Shown piece by piece: positions 20,836 through 32,083 of a DNA stretch of 64,000 nucleotides (position 1 is its first letter; the number at the start of each line of letters is the position of its first letter). A program made the position numbers and the translations under genes. Under the pieces are notes generated by a model. The model searched no databases and had not been told where the DNA came from. It worked only from the letters and a program-made list of their open reading frames with translations. Location of the stretch: contig NC_011312.1 of NCBI RefSeq assembly GCF_000196495.1, forward strand, positions 2,790,001-2,854,000, in the 5' to 3' direction. The stretch is from Aliivibrio salmonicida LFI1238 (GTDB taxonomy: Bacteria; Pseudomonadota; Gammaproteobacteria; Enterobacterales; Vibrionaceae).

Positions 20836-20886
20836 ATGTTTCTTTCGAAACCATTTTTAAAGACTCTCAAAGAGAATACTTAAAGA

Positions 20887-20962
20887 TGGTGGGCGATACC
20901 GGGCTCGAACCAGTGACCCCCTCCTTGTAAGGGAGGTGCTCTCCCAACTGAGCTAATCGCCC
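20887..20962 (-). tRNA. tRNA-Val (TAC)
   Basis: 76 nt, GGGCGATTAGCTCAG start, CCA encoded, and anticodon loop CTTACAA giving TAC. It is the third of three spacer tRNAs between 16S and 23S. Confidence 0.97.
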
Positions 20963-20993
20963 ACGAAAGTTTTAATTCCTTCGTGAAAAAGAA

Positions 20994-21069
20994 TGGTGGG
21001 TCGTGCAGGATTCGAACCTGCGACCAATTGATTAAAAGTCAACTGCTCTACCAACTGAGCTAACGACCC
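20994..21069 (-). tRNA. tRNA-Lys (TTT)
   Basis: 76 nt, GGGTCGTTAGCTCAG start, CCA encoded, and anticodon loop CTTTTAA giving TTT. It is the middle tRNA of the 16S-23S spacer. Confidence 0.97.
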
Positions 21070-21071
21070 AA

Positions 21072-21147
21072 TGGTATCCCGTAGGGGAGTCGAACCCCTG
21101 TTACCGCCGTGAAAGGGCGGTGTCCTAGGCCTCTAGACGAACGGGAC
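21072..21147 (-). tRNA. tRNA-Glu (TTC)
   Basis: 76 nt, GTCCCGTTCGTCTAGAGG start, CCA encoded, and anticodon loop CTTTCAC giving TTC. It is the first tRNA after 16S, only 2 bp from tRNA-Lys, so the spacer tRNAs are processed from one transcript. Confidence 0.97.
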
Positions 21148-21242
21148 ACTGGATATTTTGAAGGTGTTGGGCACCTTCCATTGCTTTTTACTTTTTTAAC
21201 CTAATCAATCTGTGTGAACACTCATAAATCGTAATCTATCGT

Positions 21243-22788
<1,546 letters not shown>

Positions 22789-22973
22789 AGTTTTTTGGTT
22801 TGTTTCAGCAGAAACAAAACCGACTCAATGATTTATACTGATTTCTTACATAAAAGTAATTTTGTGTAGTCACTCAGTTCATTGATTATTTTTGTTTGCA
22901 TTCACTTCGAAAAGTAAATGCAAACTAGTGATTATCAACTCACAAGTGCCCACACAGATTAATAGGTTTCAAA

Positions 22974-22985
22974 TTGTTAAAGAGC
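22974..22985 (-). promoter_or_regulatory. boxA antitermination element in the 16S leader
   Basis: GCTCTTTAACAA on the minus strand, about 190 bp before 16S, is the leader boxA. Confidence 0.8.
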
Positions 22986-23034
22986 TTTTCTTCTACTTTC
23001 AAAGCGTTTTCGCTTTCCTGTGAAGAGGACGGTC

Positions 23035-23062
23035 ATTTTATCGATTTAAGTCTCAGTGTCAA
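23035..23062 (-). promoter_or_regulatory. rrn promoter P2 (proximal)
   Basis: Minus strand: TTGACA (23062-23057), a 16-bp spacer, TAAAAT (23040-23035). It is upstream of boxA and fits the second promoter of tandem rrn promoters. Confidence 0.7.
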
Positions 23063-23152
23063 GCACTTATTTGAAACTTAATTTCTAAACCATCTTACTA
23101 ACCGTAATTGCTAATCCCTTATGGGATGGGCTCTCCGTGTCAGTGAGGTCGC

Positions 23153-23180
23153 ATTATAGAGAGTTCGATCACATTGGCAA
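23153..23180 (-). promoter_or_regulatory. rrn promoter P1 (distal) with UP-like element
   Basis: Minus strand: TTGCCA (23180-23175), a 16-bp spacer, a perfect TATAAT (23158-23153), then the GC-rich discriminator GCGACC typical of stringently controlled rrn promoters. The sequence upstream (23181-23215) is A/T rich, as an UP element would be. Confidence 0.8.
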
Positions 23181-23485
23181 GCCTTTTATGTGATTATTAT
23201 TAATTTTCAATTTAAGTGCGTAATAATCCACCTTAGATGCACATTAATACAGCTTAACGCTCAGATTATGAACTTTTATCGATTAAATACTCAAATCACA
23301 TAGTTATTAATTAACTCTCTAAGTATACCGTAATGACCACCTTCTATGATTTAGATCTAATTAGATACCAACAAAGTGTTATATAAGCTTGAGCTGAAAA
23401 ACCAAAGCCATTCATTCCTTAAACTTATTTCTCTTTTGGTCGATATAGCAAGTTAAGGATAATCATCAAAATTAGGATCAACAGC
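23181..23485. other. Intergenic region between rrn promoter P1 and the chemoreceptor gene
   Basis: Holds the A/T-rich stretch next to rrn P1 and, on the other strand, whatever promoter serves the chemoreceptor gene. No gene or clear repeat is seen. An AGGATCAA ribosome-binding-like sequence lies at 23474-23481, just before the ATG at 23486. Confidence 0.5.
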
Positions 23486-25110
23486 ATGAAGCTAAAAACA
23501 CAATCTTATGTCTCGCAACTATTATTTTATTTTCACTGATTATAATGACAGCTACTGGGTTATGGACCTTGCGAGTTGCAAGTACCATTGATAATAAAGC
23601 ACGAGTTACTGAGCTTTTTCAAACAACTTATAATTTAATTGCCAATATGGAAGATATGGTAAGAGAAGGTAAGATCGATGAAGAGAAAGCAAAAGAACTA
23701 ACGATTACTATCCTGCGAAATAATATTTATAAAGATAATGAATACGTTTACGTTGCTGATGAAAATTTAATGTTTCTAGCTGCTCCGCTTGATCCTCAAC
23801 TCCATGGAACCAGTTTTCATGAATTTAGAGACAGTGAAGGTCGTAGCGTAGGTCAAATCTTAGATAATGCCATTTCTCAAAATCCAAATGGAATCGCTGA
23901 ATATACCTGGTCTTTGAAAATGCCAGATGGCAGCATTGATAAAAAATTATCTATCGCAGAAAAAACAACAGACTGGAATTGGGTAGTAGGTACAGGGATC
24001 GGAGAAACAGAAGTAAATACTCGTTTTTGGTCTACCGCTCAATGGCAGTTTGGACTTGCCTTTATTATTGCTAGTTTAATATTTAGTATTTTAATGATTT
24101 CAATTAAACGTATACTAGCTTTACTTGGTGGTGAACCTAAAGATGTCCATGCCGCTATTCAAACAGTAGCCGCAGGAGAGATCGTAACTCAATTTGAAAT
24201 AAAAGCACCTGAAGGCAGTATTTATCAAGCAGTACAAACGATGAATATTTCTTTAGCAGATCTTGTTCAACACTTAACTCAATCAATGTTGGCATTAAAG
24301 TCAGAACTGTCGGATGTCCACTCAAGGGCAGGCACTGTTAGTCAACTAACAGAGAACCAACACCAATCAACAGAAATGATTGCAACAGCTATAACTGAAA
24401 TGGCCTCTTCTGCAAACAATGTAGCTGAATCAGCACAACAAACCGCAATCAATACCGATGAAGCTGATAAGCAAAGTCTTCGAACTCAAGAATTAATTAA
24501 TGCGACCGTTTCTAATATAGAAGGGTTAGCAGATCAATTAAACACCGCAAGTACCGCCGTTGCTGAATTAGATAATGAAGTTAATAGTATAGTTAAAGTG
24601 CTTGATGTCATTGGTGACATCGCGGAACAAACCAATCTATTAGCACTAAATGCCGCAATTGAAGCAGCTCGAGCAGGTGAACAAGGCCGCGGTTTTGCTG
24701 TTGTTGCTGACGAAGTTCGTAATCTTGCAGGACGAACACAAGGCAGTACTAAAGAAATACAGCAAATGATCTCTAACCTTCAAGAAGGTTCACGGAATGC
24801 CATATCAACAATGACAATTTGTGCTGAAACAAGTCAAAGTACCGTTGCTGAATCTAAAAATGCTTCTGATGCATTACAGCAAATAGTCACTGCTCTTGAA
24901 TCTATATCAAGTATGAGTCATCAAATTGCAAGCGCCTCTGAAGAACAAAAGCATGTTAGTGAAGATATAACTCAACGCGTTAATATTATTGAAGAAAGCG
25001 GACAGCAACTAGCAAGAGTTGTCGCAGACAGCAAAGAAAGTACTCAAACATTAACAGAATTAGCTGATGATTTAGAAACATGGTTAAACAAGTTTCGAGT
25101 TAAAGGATAA
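23486..25110 (+). pseudogene. Methyl-accepting chemotaxis protein, frameshifted near the N-terminus
   Basis: From ATG 23486 the frame reads MKLKTQSYVSQLLFYFH-stop; the rest of the protein (521 codons from ATG 23545) is one frame over. A single missing base near 23520 (in CTATTATTTTATTTTC) would join MKLKTQSYVSQL to ILFSLIIMTATGLW, restoring the first membrane helix. The remainder has a single-Cache sensor (EYVYVADENLMFLAAPLDPQ, about residues 73-155 of the downstream ORF), TM2 (FGLAFIIASLIFSILMISI), a HAMP-like linker and the signalling tip EQTNLLALNAAIEAARAGEQ. Initiation at 23545 would give a protein lacking TM1. The frameshift is either real or a sequencing error. Confidence 0.75.
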
Positions 25111-25132
25111 TATATAACTGACTCAAACAAAA

Positions 25133-25157
25133 ATGGCATACCTCGCAGGTGTGCCAT
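25133..25157 (+). terminator. Terminator after the chemoreceptor gene
   Basis: ATGGCATACCT-CGC-AGGTGTGCCAT has 11-bp arms with one mismatch and is followed by CTTTATAT, 22 bp after the stop codon. Confidence 0.6.
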
Positions 25158-25216
25158 CTTTATATCTGAATACTTTATTAAAAAGGTAGATACTTTCTAT
25201 GTATAAAACAGAAACG

Positions 25217-25247
25217 AAAAAAGCCTCGTCATTTCTGACGAGGCTTT
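25217..25247 (-). terminator. Terminator of the tRNA-Phe-Thr-Asn operon
   Basis: AAAGCCTCGTCA-GAAA-TGACGAGGCTTTTTTC on the minus strand, directly after tRNA-Asn. Confidence 0.88.
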
Positions 25248-25252
25248 AAAAG

Positions 25253-25328
25253 TGGCTCCCTTTGCTGGACTTGAACCAGCGACATACGGATTAACAGTCC
25301 GGCGTTCTACCAACTGAACTAAAAGGGA
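25253..25328 (-). tRNA. tRNA-Asn (GTT)
   Basis: 76 nt, TCCCTTTTAGTTCAG start, CCA encoded, and anticodon loop CTGTTAA giving GTT. Last of three tRNAs transcribed together. Confidence 0.97.
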
Positions 25329-25358
25329 ACAGGTATTGCGTCTCATAAAGAGAATTAA

Positions 25359-25434
<76 letters not shown>

Positions 25435-25490
25435 ACACTAATTTTTTAATTGCTCGTGTTTAATTAAATTTAAGCACCAACAATATAATA

Positions 25491-25566
25491 TGGTGCCCGG
25501 AGGCGGAATCGAACCACCGACACGAGGATTTTCAATCCTCTGCTCTACCGACTGAGCTATCCGGGC
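25491..25566 (-). tRNA. tRNA-Phe (GAA)
   Basis: 76 nt, GCCCGGATAGCTCAG start, CCA encoded, and anticodon loop TTGAAAA giving GAA. First of the tRNA operon. Confidence 0.97.
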
Positions 25567-25576
25567 AACGAGATGT

Positions 25577-25605
25577 ATTAGACGGCTTTTTGGCTTCTAG
25601 GTCAA
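25577..25605 (-). promoter_or_regulatory. Promoter of the tRNA-Phe-Thr-Asn operon
   Basis: Minus strand: TTGACC, a 17-bp spacer, TCTAAT, about 10 bp before the tRNA-Phe 5' end. A poly-T stretch lies upstream. Confidence 0.65.
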
Positions 25606-25768
25606 CTAATAATTGCGAAAAAAAGTTCGTTTGATAAAAATATACACTGAATGCCTGTTTTTATAACGTTTCATTAAACATAGCACTTAAAATACAACAT
25701 CAAACACAGGCTTCATTCGCAATTATTACATCTCTTGAAAACCATCATTAATCTCGATTAACTACGAC

Positions 25769-28144
25769 TTACAACCCAAAAATATCAGTTAACCATCTAG
25801 CAGGACTGTTTTTCTTCTCACATTCAACTTTATATTGTCCACTCTTATCCCAGATAGGTAACTTAACGCTTCCAGAACAATCCGGCTCTAATGTTTTATT
25901 ACTTTCTAAGTCAAATCTGGCCGTTGTCACTTCTTTAGGCCAAGGTAATTGATAAGCTTCTGGCGTTCTTAAGCTAAGATAATCTGCGTACACCCTTAAT
26001 GCCCCACTAGAACCAGTCAACTTCATCGGCTTATTGTCATCTCTTCCAAGCCATGTGATCGCGACTTCTCTTCCATCAACCCCTGCATACCAGCTGTCTC
26101 TAGAGTCATTACTGGTACCTGTTTTACCCGCTAGAGTGGCCCAATTGTATTTACTGTTTAAAAATCTTGCCGTTCCTTCACTAACGACTTTCTTCATCCC
26201 ATAAATAGTTAACCAAACCGCTTGTTCAGAGACAACCAGAGAAGATCGAGGGAAGTTTTCATAAAGTAACTCTCCATCACTATTCACAACGGCTTTAAGT
26301 GCCGTTAAAGGTGACTTTCGCCCACCGTTGCCTAATGTTTGATACATTTGAGCCACTTGATAAGGAGATAAATTTAATGATCCCAATAACATTGAAGGAA
26401 CCTGATTAATTTCACTCGCTTCAATACCAAGCTTGACCAAGGTATCTGTTACTTTATTTAAACCAACCATTAAGCCAAGGTTGACCGTTGGCACATTTAA
26501 CGAACGCGAAAATGCATAATAAAGAGGGACTTCCCCTCTGAATTTGCGATCAAAATTTCTCGGAGTCCACGTAGTTCCTTTGCTTCCTTTTAATTCGATC
26601 GGTTTGTCATCTAGCGTACTCGCCAATGAAAACTTCTCAGGACTTTCTAAGGCAGATAAATAAATAGCCGGTTTTACTAACGAACCAATAGGACGCTTCG
26701 CATTAATCGCTCGATTAAATCCATCAAATCCCGTTCGACTACCACCAATCATCGCTCTAATTTCACCACTTTGACGATCCACCACAACCATTGCAGCCTC
26801 TAATCCCTTACCTGCTCGCTTCTCTAGCTGAGGAACCGTTCGTTCTACCGCTTGTTCTGCTTTTTGCTGTGATAATGGGTCAAGTGTAGTAAAGACTCGT
26901 AGTCCTTCGCCTTTTTGATACGCCTCCCCTGCTTTTTCTTTCAATTCCCATTTCAGTTGCTGAAAGTACGCAGGTTGGCGGGTAGATATCGTCGCTCTCT
27001 TTTTTACATCCAAAGGACGAGTCGCTGCCATTTCATATTGACGAGGTGATAAGATCTCTTCTTGCATCATCAAACGTAATACCAAATCTCGACGCTCTTT
27101 TACTCTTTCAGGGAAGCGCATCGGATTATAATAAGAAGGTCCTTTCACCATACCAACAAGCATAGCAAGTTGATCAATTCTTAACTCTTCAATTGGACGT
27201 CCAAAATAAACTTGAGCAGCCAAACCAAAGCCATGAACCGCTTCGCCTCCTGTTTGCCCTAAATAAACCTCATTTAAATACGCTTCTAGTATACGGTCTT
27301 TACTGTAACGATAATCCAAGATAAGTGCGATGTAGGCTTCTCTCACTTTTCGCCACAATGTTCGCTCACTTGATAAAAATAAGTTTTTAGCAAGTTGTTG
27401 AGTCAAGGTACTTCCGCCTTGTACTGTTCTACCTGCTTTAATATTTACCACCATCGCCCTTGCAATGGCTAAAGGCGAAACGCCATCATGTTGATAAAAA
27501 TCACGATCTTCTGTTGCCAATAACGCATCGACCATAACTTCTGGAAATTGCTCTCTACGTAAAAACAAACGTTGTTGGTCATCATCCGCATCTAGCATAC
27601 CTAAAAATTGAGGCTCTATTTGTAAAAAGCCCATTTGCTTTTTCGCACTCAAATTAACTATTTTTTGTAAACCATTAGAATTGAAATACAACATGACATG
27701 ACGATCCGGTTCTGGACCTTGTTGGAATTCAAAAGGTCGACGGATCAATTCAATTTTTGTTGATGATGATGAATATTCACCAGATCGCTGTGGTTGTCCT
27801 ACTTTTTGGTATTTTAAAAAATCCAATTCACTTTTAACGGATTTTAAACTAATATTTTGCCCAGGAGATAACGACAATACTCGACTATAAACAACCGTAG
27901 GCAATTTAAATAATTGACCATCAAATCGATTTTTAACCACAGTATCTAAATAAATACCCGCGATAACTAAAACAGCGAGTACGACTAACCCTAACTTCAA
28001 ACCAAGAATAAATAGAGCTTTCCAAAACGAATTTTTATTCTGTATTTTCTTTTTTGCCGTCGCTTTACGCTTTGTTCGCGTTTTCTTTTTTGCTACCGGC
28101 TTTTTTGGTGCAGCCTTTACTGGTGTTTTCTTTTTTTCAACCAT
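25769..28144 (-). CDS. mrcB: Penicillin-binding protein 1B, bifunctional peptidoglycan synthase
   Basis: 791 aa. A very basic cytoplasmic tail (residues 1-38) is followed by one membrane anchor (43-65) and a UB2H-like domain. The glycosyltransferase 51 domain has catalytic Glu212 in TEDRDFYQHDG and the GGSTLTQQLAKN motif. The transpeptidase domain has the SxxK serine in RPIGSLVKP, SRSLNVP (SxN) and GKTGTSND (KTG). It polymerises lipid II and cross-links the glycan strands at the inner membrane. It lies 30 bp downstream of hrpB, as in E. coli where the two are also adjacent. No intact cofactor gene (lpoB) is in the window. Confidence 0.96.
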   Translation of the reverse strand: MVEKKKTPVKAAPKKPVAKKKTRTKRKATAKKKIQNKNSFWKALFILGLKLGLVVLAVLVIAGIYLDTVVKNRFDGQLFKLPTVVYSRVLSLSPGQNISLKSVKSELDFLKYQKVGQPQRSGEYSSSSTKIELIRRPFEFQQGPEPDRHVMLYFNSNGLQKIVNLSAKKQMGFLQIEPQFLGMLDADDDQQRLFLRREQFPEVMVDALLATEDRDFYQHDGVSPLAIARAMVVNIKAGRTVQGGSTLTQQLAKNLFLSSERTLWRKVREAYIALILDYRYSKDRILEAYLNEVYLGQTGGEAVHGFGLAAQVYFGRPIEELRIDQLAMLVGMVKGPSYYNPMRFPERVKERRDLVLRLMMQEEILSPRQYEMAATRPLDVKKRATISTRQPAYFQQLKWELKEKAGEAYQKGEGLRVFTTLDPLSQQKAEQAVERTVPQLEKRAGKGLEAAMVVVDRQSGEIRAMIGGSRTGFDGFNRAINAKRPIGSLVKPAIYLSALESPEKFSLASTLDDKPIELKGSKGTTWTPRNFDRKFRGEVPLYYAFSRSLNVPTVNLGLMVGLNKVTDTLVKLGIEASEINQVPSMLLGSLNLSPYQVAQMYQTLGNGGRKSPLTALKAVVNSDGELLYENFPRSSLVVSEQAVWLTIYGMKKVVSEGTARFLNSKYNWATLAGKTGTSNDSRDSWYAGVDGREVAITWLGRDDNKPMKLTGSSGALRVYADYLSLRTPEAYQLPWPKEVTTARFDLESNKTLEPDCSGSVKLPIWDKSGQYKVECEKKNSPARWLTDIFGL

Positions 28145-28174
28145 GAGAGTTCTTTTTAAATTAGAGAATAAAAA

Positions 28175-30640
28175 TTAATTAAAATGACGTTTTGTTTTCT
28201 TTGTTGCTGCATGGGATGCAGGATCATCAGGCCAAATATGTCTTGGGTAGCGTCCTTTCATCTCTTTTTGAACCTCTCGATAAGACCCAGCCCAAAAACC
28301 AGCTAAGTCACTCGTTGTTTGTAATGGTCGTTGAGCAGGAGACAGTAACTCCATCACTAAACGTTTTTTACCTTGAGCTAATAAAGGAGAATCAGCTTCA
28401 CCATACACTTCTTGCATTCTAACGGATATTTTAGGCTCATATTGTGGATCATACACAATTGCTGCTTTAGTTCCCGTAGGTAAGACATAATGAGTAGGTA
28501 AATACTCATTTAACAACTTAATGTTTTCCCACCCTACATAGGCTTCTAACGCATCTTTTAAATTAATCGACTTCAAATGTTTATCGTTATTAACACCGTT
28601 CATGAACGGCAATAGCCACTCATCAAGTCGGCTTAACAAATCGTCATCATTCATAGGGGGCAGGGGATATTCTGGCATCCACAGTGCCATGCAACGTAAG
28701 CGTAATAGCAATGAATACGTCGTTGAGCTCCAGCCTAAGCAATCTAATCCTTTACGCTTAACCATCGATAATAACGCATGTGCTATCTTATTTTTATCAG
28801 GGGAAGAAATTCGCTCTTTGCTTAAAAGGATTTTATTTAAATAAGTTCTCTTTTCTGCAATCATTCTCCCTGATTTTTCATCCCAATCCACATGCTCAAC
28901 ATCAAATATACAACTTGCACACACGGTATTTAATGATGTTCTCGATAAACTTGCCGCTAAAAACACCTGACTGCGATTCTGCATTCCTTTTAATAAATCC
29001 ACCACCACCAAATGTTCACTCTGGGCAATAGATTCAATTTCATCAATTTGAACTCCATGACCATTAGATAATTGAAAATGACCCACTGCACCCTTTTCTA
29101 TCGCTATACGATCAGGAAAACCACACGCTAATGTCTCACCAATTAACGCTAAGGAGACGTTATGTAGATCAACATCCACTTCCATCAATTTGGCTAAACA
29201 AGAGACTCTTTGCTGATAGTAATGTTGTTTTGGGTACTTTCCGTCTATAAAAACAGAAAGATGAAGGGAAAGATCATTCGATTTAATTGATTTAGCGGAC
29301 TCTTCAATAATCGGTAAGATATGTAATGCGGTCTGTAAGTGCTCATTAGACAGAGCCTTCGCTTGTAATAACACCGTCGCTAATCTAGGCTCAATACCCA
29401 GTCGTTGAGCTTGCTCTCCCTTTAATGTCAATTTACCTTGTTGATCAATCAACCCGAGTAAGCACAACAATTCCTTTCCTTGATTCATATTCGAATCTGG
29501 CGGTGGAGTTAACCACATTAAGTCAAGAGGATCTGTCACCCCCCATTTTGTTAGCTCAACGATAAGCGAAGATAAATCCGAAGACTCAATCTCTGGCGTT
29601 TGAGACACCGCCAATTGTTGGTATTGAGATTCACTGTATAAGCGAAGGCAAATCCCTTCTTCTAAGCGTCCTGCCCGCCCTTTTCGTTGTTCCGCAGAAG
29701 ATTGAGCTATTCGTTTTTGTTCTAGTTTAGTAATACCTGTTTTCGCATCAAACGTAGCAGTACGCTCATAACCACTATCAATAACAATTCTAATCCCTTC
29801 AATTGTTAAACTTGTTTCAGCAATGTTTGTTGCCAATACCACCTTTCTCTTTCCATTCGCAGCAGGCTGCAAAGCTTGTAATTGTTTTTTCGGTTCTAGC
29901 TGACCATAAAGTGGAGCAACAATCACATCTGAAGATACATTTCTAAGCCTATCTTCTAATTGTCTAATTTCACTAGCACCAGAAAGAAAAACAAGAATAG
30001 ATCCCTTTTCTTCATCTAACATTTTACGAATAGAAGACTCAGTGGCTTCAACAATTCTTTGATTTACTTTTAAAGGTTGATATTGCGTTGTCACCGGGAA
30101 CATTCGTCCATCAGATTCTAAATAACAGGCTTGTGGTAAAAGTTGCTTTAACGCGTCATGTTCCAATGTTGCAGACATAACAAGTAGCTTAAGATCCTCT
30201 CGTAAGGCTTCTTGAACTTCTAATGCAAACGCCAACGCCGTGTCTGCATGTAAACTACGTTCATGGTATTCATCGAAGATTAATAGGCCAACACCGGATA
30301 ATTCAGGATCAGATTGAATCATTCGAGTCATAATCCCCTCAGTCACAATTTCAAGTCGAGTCTTATTACTTACTTTCGTCTCACCACGAACTCTAAATCC
30401 GATTTGCTCTCCCACCTTCTCACCTAACAAAGACGCTAAATAAGACGCAATATTTCTCGCGGCCAATCGTCTCGGTTCTAGCATGATAATTTTACCCGTG
30501 ATGACATTCTCTTTTAATAACATCAGAGGTAAATGAGTCGACTTACCCGCCCCCGTCGATGCTTTTAAAATCACTTGTGAATGCGTTCGTAATTTATCAA
30601 TCAGTGATGGGATCACTCTTTCAATCGGCAACTGTGACAA
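28175..30640 (-). CDS. hrpB: ATP-dependent RNA helicase HrpB
   Basis: 821 aa DEAH-type helicase. Motif I STGAGKSTHLPL (near residue 30), motif II DEYHERSLH (near 123), motif III SATL and motif VI SAEQRKGRAGRLEEG (near 315) are present, followed by the HA2 and HrpB C-terminal domains ending LAGFWAGSYREVQKEMKGRYPRHIWPDDP, the conserved tail of the family. The precise RNA substrate is not established. It is divergent from sfsA with a 59-bp gap and leads into mrcB. Confidence 0.95.
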   Translation of the reverse strand: MSQLPIERVIPSLIDKLRTHSQVILKASTGAGKSTHLPLMLLKENVITGKIIMLEPRRLAARNIASYLASLLGEKVGEQIGFRVRGETKVSNKTRLEIVTEGIMTRMIQSDPELSGVGLLIFDEYHERSLHADTALAFALEVQEALREDLKLLVMSATLEHDALKQLLPQACYLESDGRMFPVTTQYQPLKVNQRIVEATESSIRKMLDEEKGSILVFLSGASEIRQLEDRLRNVSSDVIVAPLYGQLEPKKQLQALQPAANGKRKVVLATNIAETSLTIEGIRIVIDSGYERTATFDAKTGITKLEQKRIAQSSAEQRKGRAGRLEEGICLRLYSESQYQQLAVSQTPEIESSDLSSLIVELTKWGVTDPLDLMWLTPPPDSNMNQGKELLCLLGLIDQQGKLTLKGEQAQRLGIEPRLATVLLQAKALSNEHLQTALHILPIIEESAKSIKSNDLSLHLSVFIDGKYPKQHYYQQRVSCLAKLMEVDVDLHNVSLALIGETLACGFPDRIAIEKGAVGHFQLSNGHGVQIDEIESIAQSEHLVVVDLLKGMQNRSQVFLAASLSRTSLNTVCASCIFDVEHVDWDEKSGRMIAEKRTYLNKILLSKERISSPDKNKIAHALLSMVKRKGLDCLGWSSTTYSLLLRLRCMALWMPEYPLPPMNDDDLLSRLDEWLLPFMNGVNNDKHLKSINLKDALEAYVGWENIKLLNEYLPTHYVLPTGTKAAIVYDPQYEPKISVRMQEVYGEADSPLLAQGKKRLVMELLSPAQRPLQTTSDLAGFWAGSYREVQKEMKGRYPRHIWPDDPASHAATKKTKRHFN

Positions 30641-30699
30641 TGTTCTCGCCTTATGGCATTATCTCGAATTAAACCATTGTACAAAAAAACAGTAGTTAA

Positions 30700-31407
30700 A
30701 TGAAATTTGAAGCCAAATTAGAGTCTGGAATATTAATAAGACGTTATAAACGCTTTTTAACAGACATAAAGTTACCCGATAAAAGTGAACGAACAATACA
30801 TTGTGCGAACTCTGGAGCGATGACTGGCTGCGCAGAACCAGGCAATACGGTGTTTTTTTCAACATCCAGTAACCTAAAGCGCAAATACCCTAACAGTTGG
30901 GAGCTCAGCGTCACAGAACATAATCACACAATATGCGTTAATACCATCCGAGCAAATCAATTGGTTGTTGAAGCCATTATCAATAAAGAGATTGATGAGT
31001 TAGTTAATTACGCAGAGTTAAAAACGGAAGTAAAATATGGTTCAGAAAATAGCCGTATTGATATTTTTCTCAGTGCAGAAATGCTGCCTGACTGCTATAT
31101 TGAAGTGAAGAGTGTGACTCTATTGGATGAATCTGGGCAAGGCTATTTTCCTGACTCAGTCACAACAAGAGGACAAAAACACCTTAGAGAACTGACTGAA
31201 ATAGCGCAAAATGGACAAAAAGCCGTTTTATTTTTTGCTGTTTTGCATTCAGGTATTGAAAAAGTCTCTATCGCACACCATATAGACCAACAATATTATT
31301 CTTTATTATTAGAAGCGATAGAAAGTGGGGTCACTGTACTTTGCTACCAAGCAGAGATGTCACCAACAGAGATGAAGATCGTACGCAAGCTACCTTTTAG
31401 TATTTAA
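30700..31407 (+). CDS. sfsA: Sugar fermentation stimulation protein homolog SfsA
   Basis: 235 aa, the usual SfsA length. The conserved segments RYKRFLTDI, CANSGAMTGCAEPG, VNTIRANQLV, YIEVKSVTL and FPDSVTTRGQKHLREL are all present. The PD-(D/E)XK-like pattern suggests a nuclease-like fold, but the molecular role is not settled. In E. coli sfsA also precedes dksA, and the same order occurs here. Confidence 0.94.
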   Translation: MKFEAKLESGILIRRYKRFLTDIKLPDKSERTIHCANSGAMTGCAEPGNTVFFSTSSNLKRKYPNSWELSVTEHNHTICVNTIRANQLVVEAIINKEIDELVNYAELKTEVKYGSENSRIDIFLSAEMLPDCYIEVKSVTLLDESGQGYFPDSVTTRGQKHLRELTEIAQNGQKAVLFFAVLHSGIEKVSIAHHIDQQYYSLLLEAIESGVTVLCYQAEMSPTEMKIVRKLPFSI

Positions 31408-31572
31408 TTGCATTTAATGGCAATAAATACATTCTTTTGAAGAAAAGTGCTACGTTCTTGATACTAGATCTCAATTGGTGAAATCAATATTTGATTGCCC
31501 CTTTTCTTTCTGTTATAGATAGCGCCCTCATTTGGCTAGTGAGAGTCAGAGATGTTTTTAGGAGAAGCTGTA

Positions 31573-32022
31573 ATGCCACAGAGCAATACAAAAAAGACGC
31601 TAGGTATTCTAGCTATTGCAGGTGTAGAACCTTACCAGCCTAAAGCTGGTGAAGAGTACATGGGCCCAGCACAAGTAGAACATTTTACTAAAATTCTAGA
31701 CGCTTGGCGTAATCAACTAAGGGAAGAAGTTGAACGCACAGTTAATCATATGAAAGATGAGGCAGCGAATTTCCCGGATCCAGTAGATCGCGCCGCTCAA
31801 GAAGAAGAATTTAGTTTAGAGCTACGTAATCGCGATCGCGAGCGTCGCCTGATTAAAAAAATTGAAAAAACACTAAGCAAAATCGAAGAAGAAGAATTCG
31901 GATTCTGTGATTCTTGTGGTGTTGAAATTGGTATTCGTCGCTTAGAAGCACGTCCAACTGCTGACCTTTGTATTGACTGTAAAACACTTGCAGAAATCAA
32001 AGAAAAGCAAATGGCAGGTTAA
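31573..32022 (+). CDS. dksA: RNA polymerase-binding transcription factor DksA
   Basis: 149 aa from ATG 31573, chosen because AGGAG lies 8 nt upstream and the sequence then aligns with E. coli DksA; an in-frame ATG at 31552 would add seven non-conserved residues. The coiled coil carries the tip acids in DEAANFPDPVDRAAQEEEF, and the zinc finger has CDSCG and CIDCK. With ppGpp it adjusts transcription from rRNA and amino-acid promoters, so it should act on the rrn P1 promoter in this window. Downstream of it lies gluQ, the common dksA-gluQ arrangement. Confidence 0.97.
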   Translation: MPQSNTKKTLGILAIAGVEPYQPKAGEEYMGPAQVEHFTKILDAWRNQLREEVERTVNHMKDEAANFPDPVDRAAQEEEFSLELRNRDRERRLIKKIEKTLSKIEEEEFGFCDSCGVEIGIRRLEARPTADLCIDCKTLAEIKEKQMAG

Positions 32023-32038
32023 TACCTATAAAGTAATT

Positions 32039-32066
32039 AAAAAGGGAGCATTGGCTCCCTTTTTTA
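32039..32066 (+). terminator. Terminator between dksA and gluQ
   Basis: AAAAAGGGAGC-ATTG-GCTCCCTTTTTT is a perfect hairpin with T-run 17 bp after dksA. In gammaproteobacteria such a terminator often separates dksA from gluQ. Confidence 0.85.
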
Positions 32067-32083
32067 CGTCTAAATAGTAGAAT

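Noticed and set aside
20887..21147. Dense cluster of short similar sequences, considered as a possible repeat array
   Set aside because: They are three different tRNA genes of the rRNA operon spacer.
31552..31572. An upstream in-frame ATG extending DksA by seven residues
   Set aside because: The AGGAG ribosome binding site overlaps this extension and the residues are not conserved.
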